Source: CAYINJ01 sp964364745 | GTDB lineage: Bacteria > Patescibacteriota > Patescibacteriia > JACRDY01 | Length of the DNA: 7,845 bases | Direction: 5' to 3' | NCBI GenBank assembly: GCA_964364745.1 | Contig: CAYINJ010000033.1 | Span: forward strand, 1 to 7,845 | In this document: piece after piece, positions 1-6,450 of the stretch | Numbering within the stretch: the stretch's first letter is position 1 | How the letters are laid out: the number at the start of each line of letters is the position of its first letter | The notes under the pieces: model-generated | The model's database searches: none | Seen by the model: the letters and a program-made list of their open reading frames with translations, nothing else | What the model was told of the DNA's origin: nothing | Made by a program: the position numbers and the translations under genes

Positions 1-397
1 CGCCACTGTCGACTGCACCATTACCACAGGTTGGTGGCGTAATCAGGGTACAACTCGTCGTACAATTGGTACCACCGTCACACTCTTCCACGCCAGGGCG
101 GATATAGCCATCACCACAGGTCGGTAAAGTACAAGCGTTGAGACAGGCGTCGGTGTTGACCGTATTACCATCATCACACTGCTCGCCGGCATCAACCGTC
201 CCGTCACCACAAGTGAGCGGAACGACAATTATCGTACACGCCACCGTACAACTGGTGCCACCATCACACGCTTCCACGCCCGTCCGGATATAGCCATCGC
301 CACAGCTGGCGTTAACACAGGTGTTTAAGCAAGCATCCAGATTGCTGGTGTTACCATCGTCACATTGCTCGCCGGTTTCCCAGATGGCGTTACCACA
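1..397 (-). repeat. Tandem cysteine-rich modules, period about 62 codons
   Basis: Coding repeat inside the partial gene. Each composite unit joins a longer module (CGxG...GEQCDDGNTxNxDACLNxC) to a shorter one (CGDGYIRxGVExCDGGTxCTxxC). Composite units begin at residues 140, 202 and 263, the last cut by the window edge. Similarity is visible in DNA: the block at 99-118 recurs with one change at 285-304, exactly 186 bases away. More copies may lie beyond the window. Confidence 0.85.
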
Positions 398-814
398 CAC
401 CGCCCCCTGCGGCTGGCCGGAACTGGCTTCACTGTCATCACTAGTGCCCGTGCATCCTGAATCAGCGGGATAATCAATCAGGCCGTCACCATCATTATCA
501 ATGCCATCGTTACATTGTCGCAAAATAACTGCCCCGCCTTGAAATCCGCCCAGCAACTGGTAAGTGGTGCTAGTGCCGTTCCCAGCGCTCGGCTCCCCAA
601 CCGTGGTTGGAGATTGATAAGTAGTCGAAGTCATGTCTTCCCCGCCGGCAGCGCTCAAGGCGTCCCAGTTAATTTGATAACTAGTGCTGGACATCGCCCA
701 GGTCACCGGCACCCCAAACAACAACCCGCCCACGGCGAAGCCGAGGGCAGTCAGGAGCAGGCGGGATGTTCGCCATTCCCGATGACGGAATAGCGTTTTG
801 ACCAAAGACAACAT
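1..814 (-). CDS. Secreted cysteine-rich repeat protein (3' end beyond window)
   Basis: Open from ATG at 814 to the window edge (271 codons visible, no stop), so the C-terminus is missing. I see a basic N-terminus and a hydrophobic stretch at about residues 19-40 ending TWA-M, which fits a signal peptide cut after residue 40. Next come two STxYQ-type segments (residues 43-86) with the pattern STSYQ/STTYQ. A DNDGDGLIDYPADSGC loop at about 106-121 resembles calcium-binding thrombospondin type-3 or EF-hand-like loops. From residue 140 on there are cysteine-rich modules of the CGDG...GEQCDDGN...DACLNxC kind, as in the Myxococcus-type disulfide repeat / DUF4215 families. These suggest an exported, disulfide-stabilised surface or adhesive protein; binding partner unknown. 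An AGGA about 10 bases before the ATG is a plausible ribosome site. It lies 24 bases after the 169-aa gene, so it is probably the third gene of the surface operon. Confidence 0.88.
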   Translation of the reverse strand, partial: MLSLVKTLFRHREWRTSRLLLTALGFAVGGLLFGVPVTWAMSSTSYQINWDALSAAGGEDMTSTTYQSPTTVGEPSAGNGTSTTYQLLGGFQGGAVILRQCNDGIDNDGDGLIDYPADSGCTGTSDDSEASSGQPQGAVCGNAIWETGEQCDDGNTSNLDACLNTCVNASCGDGYIRTGVEACDGGTSCTVACTIIVVPLTCGDGTVDAGEQCDDGNTVNTDACLNACTLPTCGDGYIRPGVEECDGGTNCTTSCTLITPPTCGNGAVDSG

Positions 815-838
815 GATCAAATTTTCCTAACCGCGGAG

Positions 839-1348
839 TTATTCAACTGGAGTTGGCACCGGGGTGGCCGGCGTGTTTGCCCCAGCGGCGGCCGAACCAT
901 CAAACTGCACGGGGCCAACATTGACGATTAAATCACGTTCAGCGTCGTAGATCAGCGCCCGTTTATTTTTCACGTAAATCAACACCCGGTCACCGTTTTT
1001 TGCCCCTTGATAAAATGGTTGGTCTTTGGCTAATTTTTCGATGTCCAAAATCGTCGCCACCACTGGATCTTCGTCGGCCGGCAAGACAATGTGGCGGCTG
1101 ACTTTGCTCACCACGGCCGCCACTTGCTGTTTAGCAAACTCTTGCTGGCCGGCTGGCGTGGTCAACCGAGCCAATTCCCGTTGCGAATCGCGATATTGGG
1201 TGTAAAGCCAGCTCATCGCCACGAGCACCAGGGCTAGACAGAGTAATACTAACGCTGGCCCCAACCGGCGGCGGGATTTCGTCGGGGCAGGGCCGAAACT
1301 GTTGGTCATTGGTGTGGCGGTCGAACGAGTTGGTTTTACTGATGGCAT
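839..1348 (-). CDS. Small membrane-anchored protein with conserved extracytoplasmic domain, unknown function
   Basis: The protein has 169 aa. A polar, basic N-terminus (residues 1-29, with KSRRR at 24-28) precedes one hydrophobic helix at about 30-48. The positive-inside rule puts the N-terminus in the cytoplasm and the rest outside. A short charged helix follows (about 50-78, possibly coiled coil), then a compact domain at about 79-147 with HIVLPADEDPVVATILDIEKL and a beta-rich DRVLIYVKNKRALIYD stretch, and a Pro/Ala/Thr tail. Similar one-helix proteins with an 'LP..E.P..A...D...L..QPF...A..GD.VLIY....A.IYDP' pattern are, from memory, frequent in Patescibacteria and unnamed; I assign no function. 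No clear Shine-Dalgarno precedes the ATG at 1348; Met14 (ATG at 1309) is an alternative start, also without one. It sits 30 bases after the large surface gene and 24 before the cysteine-rich gene. Confidence 0.85.
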   Translation of the reverse strand: MPSVKPTRSTATPMTNSFGPAPTKSRRRLGPALVLLCLALVLVAMSWLYTQYRDSQRELARLTTPAGQQEFAKQQVAAVVSKVSRHIVLPADEDPVVATILDIEKLAKDQPFYQGAKNGDRVLIYVKNKRALIYDAERDLIVNVGPVQFDGSAAAGANTPATPVPTPVE

Positions 1349-1378
1349 AATAATCTTAACTACGGTTATTGATATATT

Positions 1379-4300
1379 TTAGGGCTGGACTTCAATCGTG
1401 ATAGTATCGGTTGAACCGTCGGACGCATCAGTGCTAACCGTGGTGGTCTGGTCGGGAGTCGTGTCTGACGCCGGGTTTGTGGTTTGGTCAACGACTGGAT
1501 CAACCGGGGGTTCTGGAACGGGAGTTTCTGCCGGTACCACTGCCTCGCTGGCGACTAGTTCATCCGCGTTATCGGCGGACTGGTCCGTGGAATTACCAGC
1601 GGTCGCCTTAACTGGGTCAATTTGGTCAGTCGTCGGCTCGATAACTACAATCCCCTCGCGAGTACCGTCACTGGAGGTCAACCAGCCATTGAATACTCCA
1701 AACGCGTGCCAGTTAAAGACCGTTGGCTCGTCAGCGGGGGTCTCCATCACAATTTCAAATCCGGCTGTCGTCACGTGTTCAATCCCGTACCGCGGCACAT
1801 CGAAGCCCACCGGCGTGACGGTCACAATCGGCTGTTCGGTGTAGGGATTTTCAAATGTCACTTTCACGCTATTAGCGCCGCCCTCGAATCTAGCTTGACC
1901 GGCGTTGTCGCGATTGACGACAATCGGCTGGTCAAATTGGAGCGCGCCGCCGACCGTCGGGTCGGACGGATTCATGGTAACTACCGCTTGACTGGCCAGT
2001 TGGAGCGATTTAATCATGGCCTGTTGTTCTTGCATGGCTTTGATCAAGATCGGAATCAACGCGTCTTTGGCCACTCCCAGCATCCCCGTTGGTCCGACAT
2101 TAACCATGTTGGGGAACACGCTTTGGGCTTCTTGAGCAATAAAACCGGTTAACACTGGCCCATCTGGGTCTTGGAGACGATTATAGTCCACAACTCGTAA
2201 TTGATTGACGACGTCAAGACCACCCCAGGTGGTATCAGCGATGTTCGTCTTGGTCCGAATATCGGATACGTCAGTCACCGCAAAGGTACCAGCCGTATTG
2301 GCGATATACCCAACCTGGCCACCATCACCGTCATAGGCGTCGAGGTAGTAGGTCGTGCCAGTACCATCATCAGCACCGGCCTGGACGCGGAGACCGTAGC
2401 GGTTGGCATTGTTGCCGTCGTTGAAAAAATGCGCCACGTAGCTGGAGGCATCATCGGTCGCCACTTCTAGCCGATAGCTGGGGGTAGTATCACCGATGCC
2501 CACCTTGCCGTCACCCAACACCGTGAATAATGGGGTGGTGGCATTGCCGATCTGGAGGACTGTTTCAGTATTACCTAAGACCACAATGCTCGTCCCACCA
2601 TCACTCTTGGCACCGGCCAAATAGATGGCGGGCGTTGTATCGGTTGGGTCAGCTACGGTCAGGCCACCCATATTCAGCCCGACGGTACTGGCAGCAGCAG
2701 AAAATCCATGCATGACCGCGCCGCCGTTGGTGGCGTTGGCCGGATTTAAGCTAAAGAAGACATCAGTTTGATCTAAGCTAGTTATCCCATGAGCCAAGTC
2801 GGCATCCGAGAGCGCGAAAGTCGTCGAGCCACCGGTGAAACTGGAGACCTCCAGACCGTAATCGGGCGTGGCATCCCTCAACCCTAGATTACCGTTGCCC
2901 AGCCAGGTGGCGAGAGTGGTGGTGGCATTCCAGATTTGCAGCACCGTTTCACTGTTCCCCAGGGCTTGGTAGCTGGTACCAGCGTCTTTCTTTGCCCCGG
3001 AAATAAGTACCGCCGCAGTAGTATCGGTCGGGTCAGTCGAGCCAATTACCCCGCCGAGTGATAGCGCACTGGCACTCGTATCGGAGAAAGTAGTTAAATC
3101 AAGACCGCCCGCCGTGCTCGACAGTGGCTTGAGATAGACAAAGGCATCGGTTTGAGCCAGGTCCGTCACGCCATGGGCGACATCGGGGTCAGACAGGGCA
3201 AAGCTGGAGTCGCCGCTGGCGGTGCTGACTTCGAGAGTGTAATCCGGCGTGGTGTCACCAATCCCCGTTTTCCCGTCTCCCAGGATCGTCAGTAATCCAG
3301 TGGAGGAATAATTGTCAACGCGTAAAGCCGTTTCGGCCGCTGCCAGCGCTTGCACACCGCCCAATCCATCGGATTTAGCCGCGCCCAATTTAATTGCCGG
3401 TGTATTGTCAGTCGGATCAGTTACACCGATCAAGCCATCTAGGGCTAAGCCGATGGCTTCGGCGGCGTCAGACGCACCTAAGATACTAGCCCCCCCGGCC
3501 GTGCTGGAAACCGGTCCGATCTTTATGAAGGCATCGGTTTGAAGATAGGTTGTCACGCCATGGGCGACATCGGGGTCAGACAGGGCAAATGATGAATCAC
3601 CGCTGGCGGTGCTGACTTCGAGAGTGTAGTCGGGACTGCTGTCCCCAATTCCCACCAAGCCAGTTTCTAATATCCGCATTCGTTCGGTTAAACTAGCGCC
3701 GGCGTTGGTCCAAAATGACAGGTCGCCTTTTGACCCGGCCGCGGTGGGATTACCGGCGGCGATCCGGGCCATGACAAAGGCCGTGCCAGCACCCTCGGTG
3801 GCATCGTAATTACCGAAATCAAGGTAGGCCGTATTATCTTGGGTGACGCCTGAACGGTTGCCTTGAATTAACACCCCAGCATTGCCGAAGTTCAAAGCAT
3901 CTTCGTCGAGAGAAAATTGACCAACGACGTGATCACTACCGGTGCCGGTCAGCTTGACGTGGAGGGGATTTTCCGGACTAGTGGTGCCAATCCCCACTCG
4001 ACTGCTCGCCGCATCAATTGACAGAATGTTTGTACCAAAACTCAAACCATTCAACCCACCGGACAGAGCGAAGTTAGTGTCGGTAGAAAAAGTTAAGGTA
4101 CTACCTGAAAAACTAGCCGCGGTGTCTGCCCGGAGAAATTGACTCGAAGTTAAACCATTAAAATGAAGGGCATTAAAGGCATAGGCCGCCGCGGCGATGG
4201 CTTTCCGCGGTGATAGAGTTTCCCCGCCGATGCGAACCTCGAGATAACGAGTATCATCATCAAACAGCGTATCGCCCATCGCATTTTGGGTCCCACCACC

Positions 4301-4636
4301 AGCCGAGGTGTCTCCCAACGGCACGGTAAACACCCCATCAGTGACGGTCACACTCAAGTTGGTCGGCGAACCACAGGTGCCTTTGGACGCCCACTGACAG
4401 GTGCCGCCGCTAGAAGCGTTGTAAATCAAAAAAATCATGTTGTAGCTTCCGTCAGCAACATTGTCACCAGCCGCGTTTTGAAGACGGCCCTGGTAGTACA
4501 ACACTTTATTAATACCCGTAGCGGCAGTTACTACCGTGGCCTGACCGAAAAACACCAGGGTCAACACCAAAAGACCGACCCCTGACCACCAGCGGCGGAC
4601 GGACGGTTTTGGCTGTATCGGTTGCACAATTTCCAT
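1379..4636 (-). CDS. Large secreted repeat protein with internal S74 (intramolecular chaperone) domain
   Basis: The protein has 1085 aa. Residues 1-38 form a signal peptide (RR, hydrophobic core about 19-38, VTA|A cut). Residues 43-156 are the surface-protein N-domain pattern YYQGRL...DGSYNMIFLIYNA...DGVFTVPLG...RYLEVRIGG...LSPRKAIAAAAYAFNA. Units opening VGIGxxSP follow at about 214, 328, 457, 584 and 722; three are full repeats of 127-138 aa sharing FALSDxDxAHG, TDPTDxTxA and LGNxET. Residues 788-880 match the S74 / endosialidase chaperone family: SDIRTKTNI, GFIAQEAQSVFPNMV and a closing helix with KAMQEQQ. Ser791 and Lys796 have the S-x4-K spacing of the self-cleaving dyad, so cleavage before Ser791 is plausible. 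A beta-rich domain (about 897-985) and an acidic Pro/Thr tail follow. I see no LPXTG anchor. By analogy with phage tail fibres it may trimerise into a fibre; this is inference. The start is set by the signal peptide and a stop three bases upstream. Confidence 0.9.
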   Translation of the reverse strand: MEIVQPIQPKPSVRRWWSGVGLLVLTLVFFGQATVVTAATGINKVLYYQGRLQNAAGDNVADGSYNMIFLIYNASSGGTCQWASKGTCGSPTNLSVTVTDGVFTVPLGDTSAGGGTQNAMGDTLFDDDTRYLEVRIGGETLSPRKAIAAAAYAFNALHFNGLTSSQFLRADTAASFSGSTLTFSTDTNFALSGGLNGLSFGTNILSIDAASSRVGIGTTSPENPLHVKLTGTGSDHVVGQFSLDEDALNFGNAGVLIQGNRSGVTQDNTAYLDFGNYDATEGAGTAFVMARIAAGNPTAAGSKGDLSFWTNAGASLTERMRILETGLVGIGDSSPDYTLEVSTASGDSSFALSDPDVAHGVTTYLQTDAFIKIGPVSSTAGGASILGASDAAEAIGLALDGLIGVTDPTDNTPAIKLGAAKSDGLGGVQALAAAETALRVDNYSSTGLLTILGDGKTGIGDTTPDYTLEVSTASGDSSFALSDPDVAHGVTDLAQTDAFVYLKPLSSTAGGLDLTTFSDTSASALSLGGVIGSTDPTDTTAAVLISGAKKDAGTSYQALGNSETVLQIWNATTTLATWLGNGNLGLRDATPDYGLEVSSFTGGSTTFALSDADLAHGITSLDQTDVFFSLNPANATNGGAVMHGFSAAASTVGLNMGGLTVADPTDTTPAIYLAGAKSDGGTSIVVLGNTETVLQIGNATTPLFTVLGDGKVGIGDTTPSYRLEVATDDASSYVAHFFNDGNNANRYGLRVQAGADDGTGTTYYLDAYDGDGGQVGYIANTAGTFAVTDVSDIRTKTNIADTTWGGLDVVNQLRVVDYNRLQDPDGPVLTGFIAQEAQSVFPNMVNVGPTGMLGVAKDALIPILIKAMQEQQAMIKSLQLASQAVVTMNPSDPTVGGALQFDQPIVVNRDNAGQARFEGGANSVKVTFENPYTEQPIVTVTPVGFDVPRYGIEHVTTAGFEIVMETPADEPTVFNWHAFGVFNGWLTSSDGTREGIVVIEPTTDQIDPVKATAGNSTDQSADNADELVASEAVVPAETPVPEPPVDPVVDQTTNPASDTTPDQTTTVSTDASDGSTDTITIEVQP
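3165..3241 (-). repeat. Near-identical direct DNA repeat, copy nearer the 3' end of the gene
   Basis: This 77-base block matches 3552-3628 at a fixed offset of 387 bases (129 codons). It contains a 38-base exact match at 3165-3202 and a 29-base exact match ending at 3241. It encodes the VSTASGDSSFALSDPDVAHG segment of repeat unit 2. Such identity at synonymous sites suggests recent duplication or gene conversion. Confidence 0.85.
3552..3628 (-). repeat. Near-identical direct DNA repeat, copy nearer the 5' end of the gene
   Basis: Partner of the block at 3165-3241, encoding the same segment in repeat unit 1. The differences cluster in a few bases after 3589. The pair could recombine and change the number of 129-codon units. 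Confidence 0.85.
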
Positions 4637-4639
4637 AGT

Positions 4640-4683
4640 TTATACCACCATAAAACGGTCACCTTTATTTATTTTCTGGTGAC
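4640..4683 (-). promoter_or_regulatory. Leader stem-loop and three-codon mini-ORF before the large surface gene
   Basis: The leader holds a perfect 6-bp inverted repeat, GTCACC/GGTGAC, at 4678-4683 and 4658-4663 with a 14-base A-rich loop. The downstream arm includes the AAAGGTGA sequence, the most Shine-Dalgarno-like stretch in the leader. That sequence is well spaced not for the main start but for an ATG at 4651, which reads Met-Val-Val-stop (4651-4640) and ends three bases before the main ATG at 4636. The main ATG has only a weak GGTGG about eight bases upstream. This would allow translation by re-initiation, with the hairpin restricting access. The elements are visible; the regulatory role is inference. 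Confidence 0.4.
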
Positions 4684-4700
4684 TGCTTACAGTTATGCTT

Positions 4701-4729
4701 AGTATAGCACATTTGCCCCTTGACTGTTG
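4701..4729 (-). promoter_or_regulatory. Probable extended -10 promoter of the surface operon
   Basis: Read on the minus strand, TGCTATACT gives a -10 hexamer TATACT (4706-4701) with the TG of an extended -10 element. No good -35 is present: the hexamer at 17-base spacing is CAACAG (4729-4724). The extended -10 could compensate. Predicted transcription start is about 4694, giving a leader of about 58 bases. An inverted pair TTGCC/GGCAA (4713-4717 and 4731-4735) overlaps the upstream half and could be an operator, but it is short. Confidence 0.6.
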
Positions 4730-4760
4730 AGGCAAACCTGTTTATAACTTCCCATGGATC

Positions 4761-4794
4761 AAAATCAAAAATCACCCGTTAGCTGGGTGATTTT
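4761..4794 (-). terminator. Rho-independent terminator after rpsJ
   Basis: A perfect 10-bp stem (AAAATCACCC at 4794-4785 pairing with GGGTGATTTT at 4777-4768 on the minus strand) has a 7-base loop and is followed by a T-rich run, TTTTT-GA-TTTT. It lies about 30 bases past the rpsJ stop and before the surface-operon promoter, so it separates the two transcription units. On the plus strand the trailing T run is shorter, so the minus direction is favoured. Confidence 0.88.
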
Positions 4795-4822
4795 CGGCTA
4801 ACAGCCCGGTGGCCGCTACCAG

Positions 4823-5173
4823 TTACATTTTAATCTCAATGTCGACGCCGGCCGGCAAGCTCAAGTTCATCAGCGCGTCAACCGTCTGCGGCGTGGGATC
4901 AATAATATCAATCAGCCGCTTATGGGTCCGCATTTCAAACTGGTCCCGAGCGTCTTTGTGGACAAAAGTGGACCGATTGACGGTGAATTTGTTCTTTTCG
5001 GTCGGCAGCGGAATCGGGCCCATGACTTGAGAACCATTCCGAATAGCCGTCTCCATGATCGTCTTAGCCGATTGATCGATAATCTTATGATCATAGGCCT
5101 TGATCTTGATCCGGATCCGTTGATGGGCTTTGTCGTCTTTGGGCTTTTTGGTTGTTTTGGCAGCGTCGGACAT
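4823..5173 (-). CDS. rpsJ: Small ribosomal subunit protein uS10
   Basis: S10 is a 30S subunit protein of the head region and, as NusE, can join transcription antitermination complexes. The 116-aa product aligns along its length with bacterial S10: RIRIKIKAYDHKIID, GPIPLPTEKNKFTV, KDARDQFEMRTHKRLIDI, TVDALMNLSLPAGVDIEIKM. It begins with about 17 extra residues rich in Lys and Asp (SDAAKTTKKPKDDKAH) that the usual roughly 103-aa protein lacks. I chose ATG at 5173; a GTG at 5203 is in frame, but its extra residues (AKVCLIISF) do not look ribosomal and it lies in a hairpin arm. No clear Shine-Dalgarno precedes 5173. It lies 60 bases after tuf and is followed by a strong terminator, so it is detached from rplC and the rest of the S10 cluster. 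Confidence 0.97.
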   Translation of the reverse strand: MSDAAKTTKKPKDDKAHQRIRIKIKAYDHKIIDQSAKTIMETAIRNGSQVMGPIPLPTEKNKFTVNRSTFVHKDARDQFEMRTHKRLIDIIDPTPQTVDALMNLSLPAGVDIEIKM

Positions 5174-5187
5174 AAACGAAATAATCA

Positions 5188-5228
5188 GGCAAACTTTTGC
5201 CACCCTGCCGCCATCGACAGAGTGGCAA
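5188..5228 (-). promoter_or_regulatory. Overlapping alternative hairpins in the tuf-rpsJ gap
   Basis: On the minus strand, TTGCCACTCTG (5228-5218) pairs with CAGGGTGGCAA (5207-5197): 11 bp with one G-U pair and a 10-base loop. The 3' arm overlaps a second, smaller hairpin GGCAA-AAGT-TTGCC (5201-5188), so the two cannot form together. The second is followed by a T-rich but interrupted stretch up to the rpsJ ATG. The arrangement resembles an attenuator or a processing site between tuf and rpsJ. The pairing is visible; function is unproven. Confidence 0.45.
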
Positions 5229-5233
5229 TTTGT

Positions 5234-6418
5234 TTACTTACTAATTTTGGTCACCACGCCCGCGCCGATGGTATGACCACCTTCGCGAATAGCGAACCGT
5301 TGCTTGGCTTCCAAAGCGACTGGGCTGATCAACACGACGTTGAGTTTCAGCGTGTCACCCGGCATGACCATCTCCACGCCTTCCGGCAGAACCACTTCCC
5401 CGGTCACATCGGTCGTGCCGATGTAGAACTGTGGTTTGTAACCCTTGAAGAACGGCTTGTGACGGCCACCTTCCTCCTTCGACAACACGTAGACCTCGGT
5501 TTCGAACTCGGTGTGCGGGGTGATAGTGCCGGGCTTGGCCAACACCTGACCGCGCTCCACCTGGTCTTTGCGGGTGCCGCGGAGCAAAATCCCGGCGTTG
5601 TCACCGGCTTGACCCTGATCGAGTGACTTGTTAAACATTTCAATCCCAGTCACCACGGTCTTTTGAGTTTCTTTCAAACCGACGATTTCCACTTCTTCAC
5701 CGGTCTTGACGATCCCACGTTCGATCCGGCCGGTCACGACCGTGCCGCGACCTTCAATCGAGAAGACGTCTTCGATCGGCATCAAGAATGGCTTGGCCAC
5801 ATCGCGCACTGGTTCCGGGATGGCGGTATCGAGCGCTTCCAAGAGCTTGGCGATCGCTTCACCGGCCGGACCATTCGGGTCTTCTAAGGCCTTCAAAGCC
5901 GAACCGCGAATCACGGGAATGTTTTTGCCATCAAACTCGTACTTGGTCAGCAAGTCGCGAATTTCTTCTTCAACCAAATCAATCAATTCCGGGTCGGAGA
6001 CCATGTCGACTTTGTTCAAGAAGACGACCATCGCCGGCACACCGACCTGGCGAGCCAAGAGGATGTGTTCGCGGGTTTGCGGCATCGGGCCATCAGTCGC
6101 GGCCACTACCAAAATCGCGCCGTCCATCTGGGCGGCACCGGTGATCATGTTTTTGACGTAGTCGGCGTGACCCGGGCAGTCGACGTGCGCGTAGTGGCGC
6201 TTGTCGGTCTGGTATTCGACGTGCGCCGTGGCAATGGTAATACCACGCGCCCGGGATTCCGGGGCTTTATCGAGATCCGCAACACCTTTCTGTTGGGCAA
6301 TGCCGCCCTTGGTGTTGAGATAGTTGAGAATAGCGGCCGTCAACGTGGTCTTACCGTGGTCAACGTGACCAATGGTGCCGACGTTCACGTGCGGCTTGCT
6401 GCGATCGAATGTCGCCAT
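5234..6418 (-). CDS. tuf: Elongation factor Tu
   Basis: EF-Tu is the cytoplasmic GTPase that brings aminoacyl-tRNA to the ribosomal A site. The 394-aa product has full family length. The GTPase domain shows GHVDHGKT at 17-24, the switch I RARGITI with Thr61, DCPGHADY at 80-87 with catalytic His84, NKVD at 135-138 and SAL at 173-175. Domains 2 and 3 follow (GRGTVVTGRIERG; GGRHKPFFKGYKPQFY; closing GGHTIGAGVVTKI). All key residues are intact. The ATG at 6418 is chosen because it starts MATFDRSKPHVNVGTIGH and has GGAGGAG nine bases upstream; the frame stays open further upstream to 6544 but that part is not EF-Tu-like. It lies between the 109-aa gene (135-base gap) and rpsJ. Only one copy is in this window. 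Confidence 0.99.
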   Translation of the reverse strand: MATFDRSKPHVNVGTIGHVDHGKTTLTAAILNYLNTKGGIAQQKGVADLDKAPESRARGITIATAHVEYQTDKRHYAHVDCPGHADYVKNMITGAAQMDGAILVVAATDGPMPQTREHILLARQVGVPAMVVFLNKVDMVSDPELIDLVEEEIRDLLTKYEFDGKNIPVIRGSALKALEDPNGPAGEAIAKLLEALDTAIPEPVRDVAKPFLMPIEDVFSIEGRGTVVTGRIERGIVKTGEEVEIVGLKETQKTVVTGIEMFNKSLDQGQAGDNAGILLRGTRKDQVERGQVLAKPGTITPHTEFETEVYVLSKEEGGRHKPFFKGYKPQFYIGTTDVTGEVVLPEGVEMVMPGDTLKLNVVLISPVALEAKQRFAIREGGHTIGAGVVTKISK

Positions 6419-6427
6419 GGGATTAAT

Positions 6428-6450
6428 CTCCTCCAACAACCTCCCCCTTG
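6428..6450 (-). promoter_or_regulatory. Doubled Shine-Dalgarno-like sequence before tuf
   Basis: On the minus strand GGAGGAG (6434-6428) lies nine bases before the tuf ATG and fixes that start. A second purine-rich match, AAGGGGGAGGT (6449-6439), lies just upstream and may act as a standby ribosome site. No other start in this window has such a strong site, which fits the high output of EF-Tu. Confidence 0.75.

Larger units (their letters stand above)
2474..3655 (-). repeat. Three head-to-tail coding repeats of 127-138 codons
   Basis: These are residues 328-456, 457-583 and 584-721 of the large surface protein. Each opens with xGIGDxxPDYxLEVS (xGLRD in the third), then S.FALSDxDxAHG, a QTD.F beta segment, TDPTDxTxA, a KxDGG-type turn, and LGNxETxLQIxN leading to the next GxGxxG. 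The first two units are closest to each other and the third has drifted. A fourth opening motif at residue 722 starts a different ending that leads into the S74 domain. A more distant unit sits at about 214-327. Confidence 0.88.

Noticed and set aside
43..228. Minus-strand 61-codon open frame at the left edge
   Set aside because: It is out of frame with the cysteine-rich repeats, which give a consistent CDDGN pattern across the region in another frame.
1..397. CRISPR-like spaced repeats
   Set aside because: The repeats are degenerate, in frame, cysteine-coding, with a 186-base period and no unique spacers.
515..793. Plus-strand 92-codon open frame
   Set aside because: It is antisense to the signal peptide and STxYQ part of the cysteine-rich protein and has no domain of its own.
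1622..2152. Plus-strand 176-codon open frame within the large surface gene
   Set aside because: The minus-strand frame here encodes the S74 and C-terminal domains with clear motifs; the plus frame shows nothing recognisable.
4150..4338. Minus-strand 62-codon open frame inside the large surface gene
   Set aside because: It overlaps the well-supported YQGRL N-domain in another frame and has no independent support.
4922..5626. Plus-strand 234-codon open frame
   Set aside because: It lies antisense to rpsJ and tuf, which are certain genes, and its sequence has no recognisable domain. It is a coding shadow.
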